From assembly GCA_007117185.1 (NCBI GenBank), contig SKHA01000225.1:1-7012 (forward strand): a DNA stretch of 7,012 nucleotides, written 5' to 3'. The stretch is from Spirochaeta sp. (GTDB lineage Bacteria; Spirochaetota; Spirochaetia; DSM-27196; Alkalispirochaetaceae). Below are positions 6,686 to 7,012 of the stretch, in pieces. The notes beneath the pieces are model-generated. The model was not told the origin of the DNA. It did not search any database and was given only the letters and a program-made list of their open reading frames with translations. The number at the start of each line of letters is the position of its first letter. The stretch's first letter is position 1. The translations under genes and the position numbers were made by a program.

Positions 6686-7012
6686 TAAAAGTAAACCCGC
6701 GTTGCAAGGCGCAGGTCCTGGACGTTCCAGGGTGCATCCGCTTCGACGCGGGCTCCCAGCTGCGCCAGAAGTTCCACCGAATCTGAGACCACCAGCCGTG
6801 CTTCCGGCAGAACCGCGGCGCTGCCGGCGTCAAGGTCCCACAGCACCGCCGCGCTCACCCCCACCCGGCGGTCCCACTCCCAGGAGAGCGAGGCGTACAG
6901 GAGACCCGGGCTGCGGTGCTCGTCGTGGAAGTACTCACCCAGGACAGTGACGGCGTGGCTGCCGAAGAACAGCGAGGTGTTGAGCCCGCCGGTCAGGGCC
7001 CACCCGGTGCGG
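6685..7012 (-). CDS. Putative outer-membrane beta-barrel protein, C-terminal part only
   Basis: Translating the minus strand from the right edge gives about 108 residues without a stop, ending '...NVQDLRLATRVYF' followed by TAG at 6685-6687. No stop or convincing start occurs, so the gene begins outside the window. The sequence alternates hydrophobic and polar residues in short strands separated by turns ('HAVTVLGEYFHDEHRS', 'GLLYASLSWEWDRRVGVSAA', 'SVELLAQLGARVEADAPW'). It ends in an aromatic-rich final strand with a C-terminal Phe, the usual signal for BAM-dependent insertion of outer-membrane barrels. The specific family is not recognised. It lies 10 bases upstream of the ABC ATPase and is probably co-transcribed with the exporter, so it may be an outer-membrane partner or a substrate-handling protein. 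The barrel call rests on strand pattern and terminus only. Confidence 0.65.
   Translation of the reverse strand, partial: RTGWALTGGLNTSLFFGSHAVTVLGEYFHDEHRSPGLLYASLSWEWDRRVGVSAAVLWDLDAGSAAVLPEARLVVSDSVELLAQLGARVEADAPWNVQDLRLATRVYF

Noticed and set aside
6675..6833. N-terminal extension of the ABC ATPase frame
   Set aside because: It lies over the barrel gene, and the ATPase family sequence begins right at GTG 6674 with a good ribosome site.

Overview
The window is a densely packed, GC-rich bacterial segment with no gap longer than about 40 bases between genes. The first gene is a flagellar rotor protein of the FliG family. The far end codes for the C-terminus of an apparent outer-membrane beta-barrel protein that ends in phenylalanine. 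Together these point to a motile, double-membraned bacterium. A divergent FliG copy next to a small membrane protein suggests a spirochaete, possibly a free-living GC-rich one. That placement is inference and was not tested.

Layout. Two genes run rightwards on the plus strand: a FliG-family protein cut by the left window edge, and a TM2-domain protein with a winged-helix-like C-terminal region. The second overlaps the first and is probably translationally coupled to it. All remaining genes run leftwards on the minus strand and meet the TM2 gene tail to tail with a 4-base overlap of stop codons. In transcription order they are: the 3' end of a beta-barrel protein gene; an ABC transporter ATPase of the LolD/MacB class; two paralogous FtsX/MacB-type permeases; an ATP-grasp ligase with a C-terminal membrane anchor; and a class I glutamine-amidotransferase-like hydrolase (peptidase C26, PuuD-like).

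How they work together. The ATPase and two permeases overlap by 1 to 8 bases and look like a LolCDE-like exporter for lipoproteins or other envelope substrates, co-transcribed with the barrel protein. The second permease carries an in-frame amber codon at 4350-4352 that splits an otherwise intact gene. A GC-rich hairpin with a T-tract follows that permease and abuts the start codon of the ATP-grasp gene. It probably closes the transporter operon or attenuates transcription into the ligase/hydrolase pair. That pair, separated by 11 bases, could make and break an amide bond in some small molecule or peptide. The substrate is unknown.

The most interesting points are the amber-interrupted permease, the ATP-grasp plus C26 hydrolase pair, the divergent FliG lacking the usual acidic rotor pair, and the TM2/winged-helix protein translated with it. 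No RNA genes, mobile elements, CRISPR arrays or large repeats were seen.
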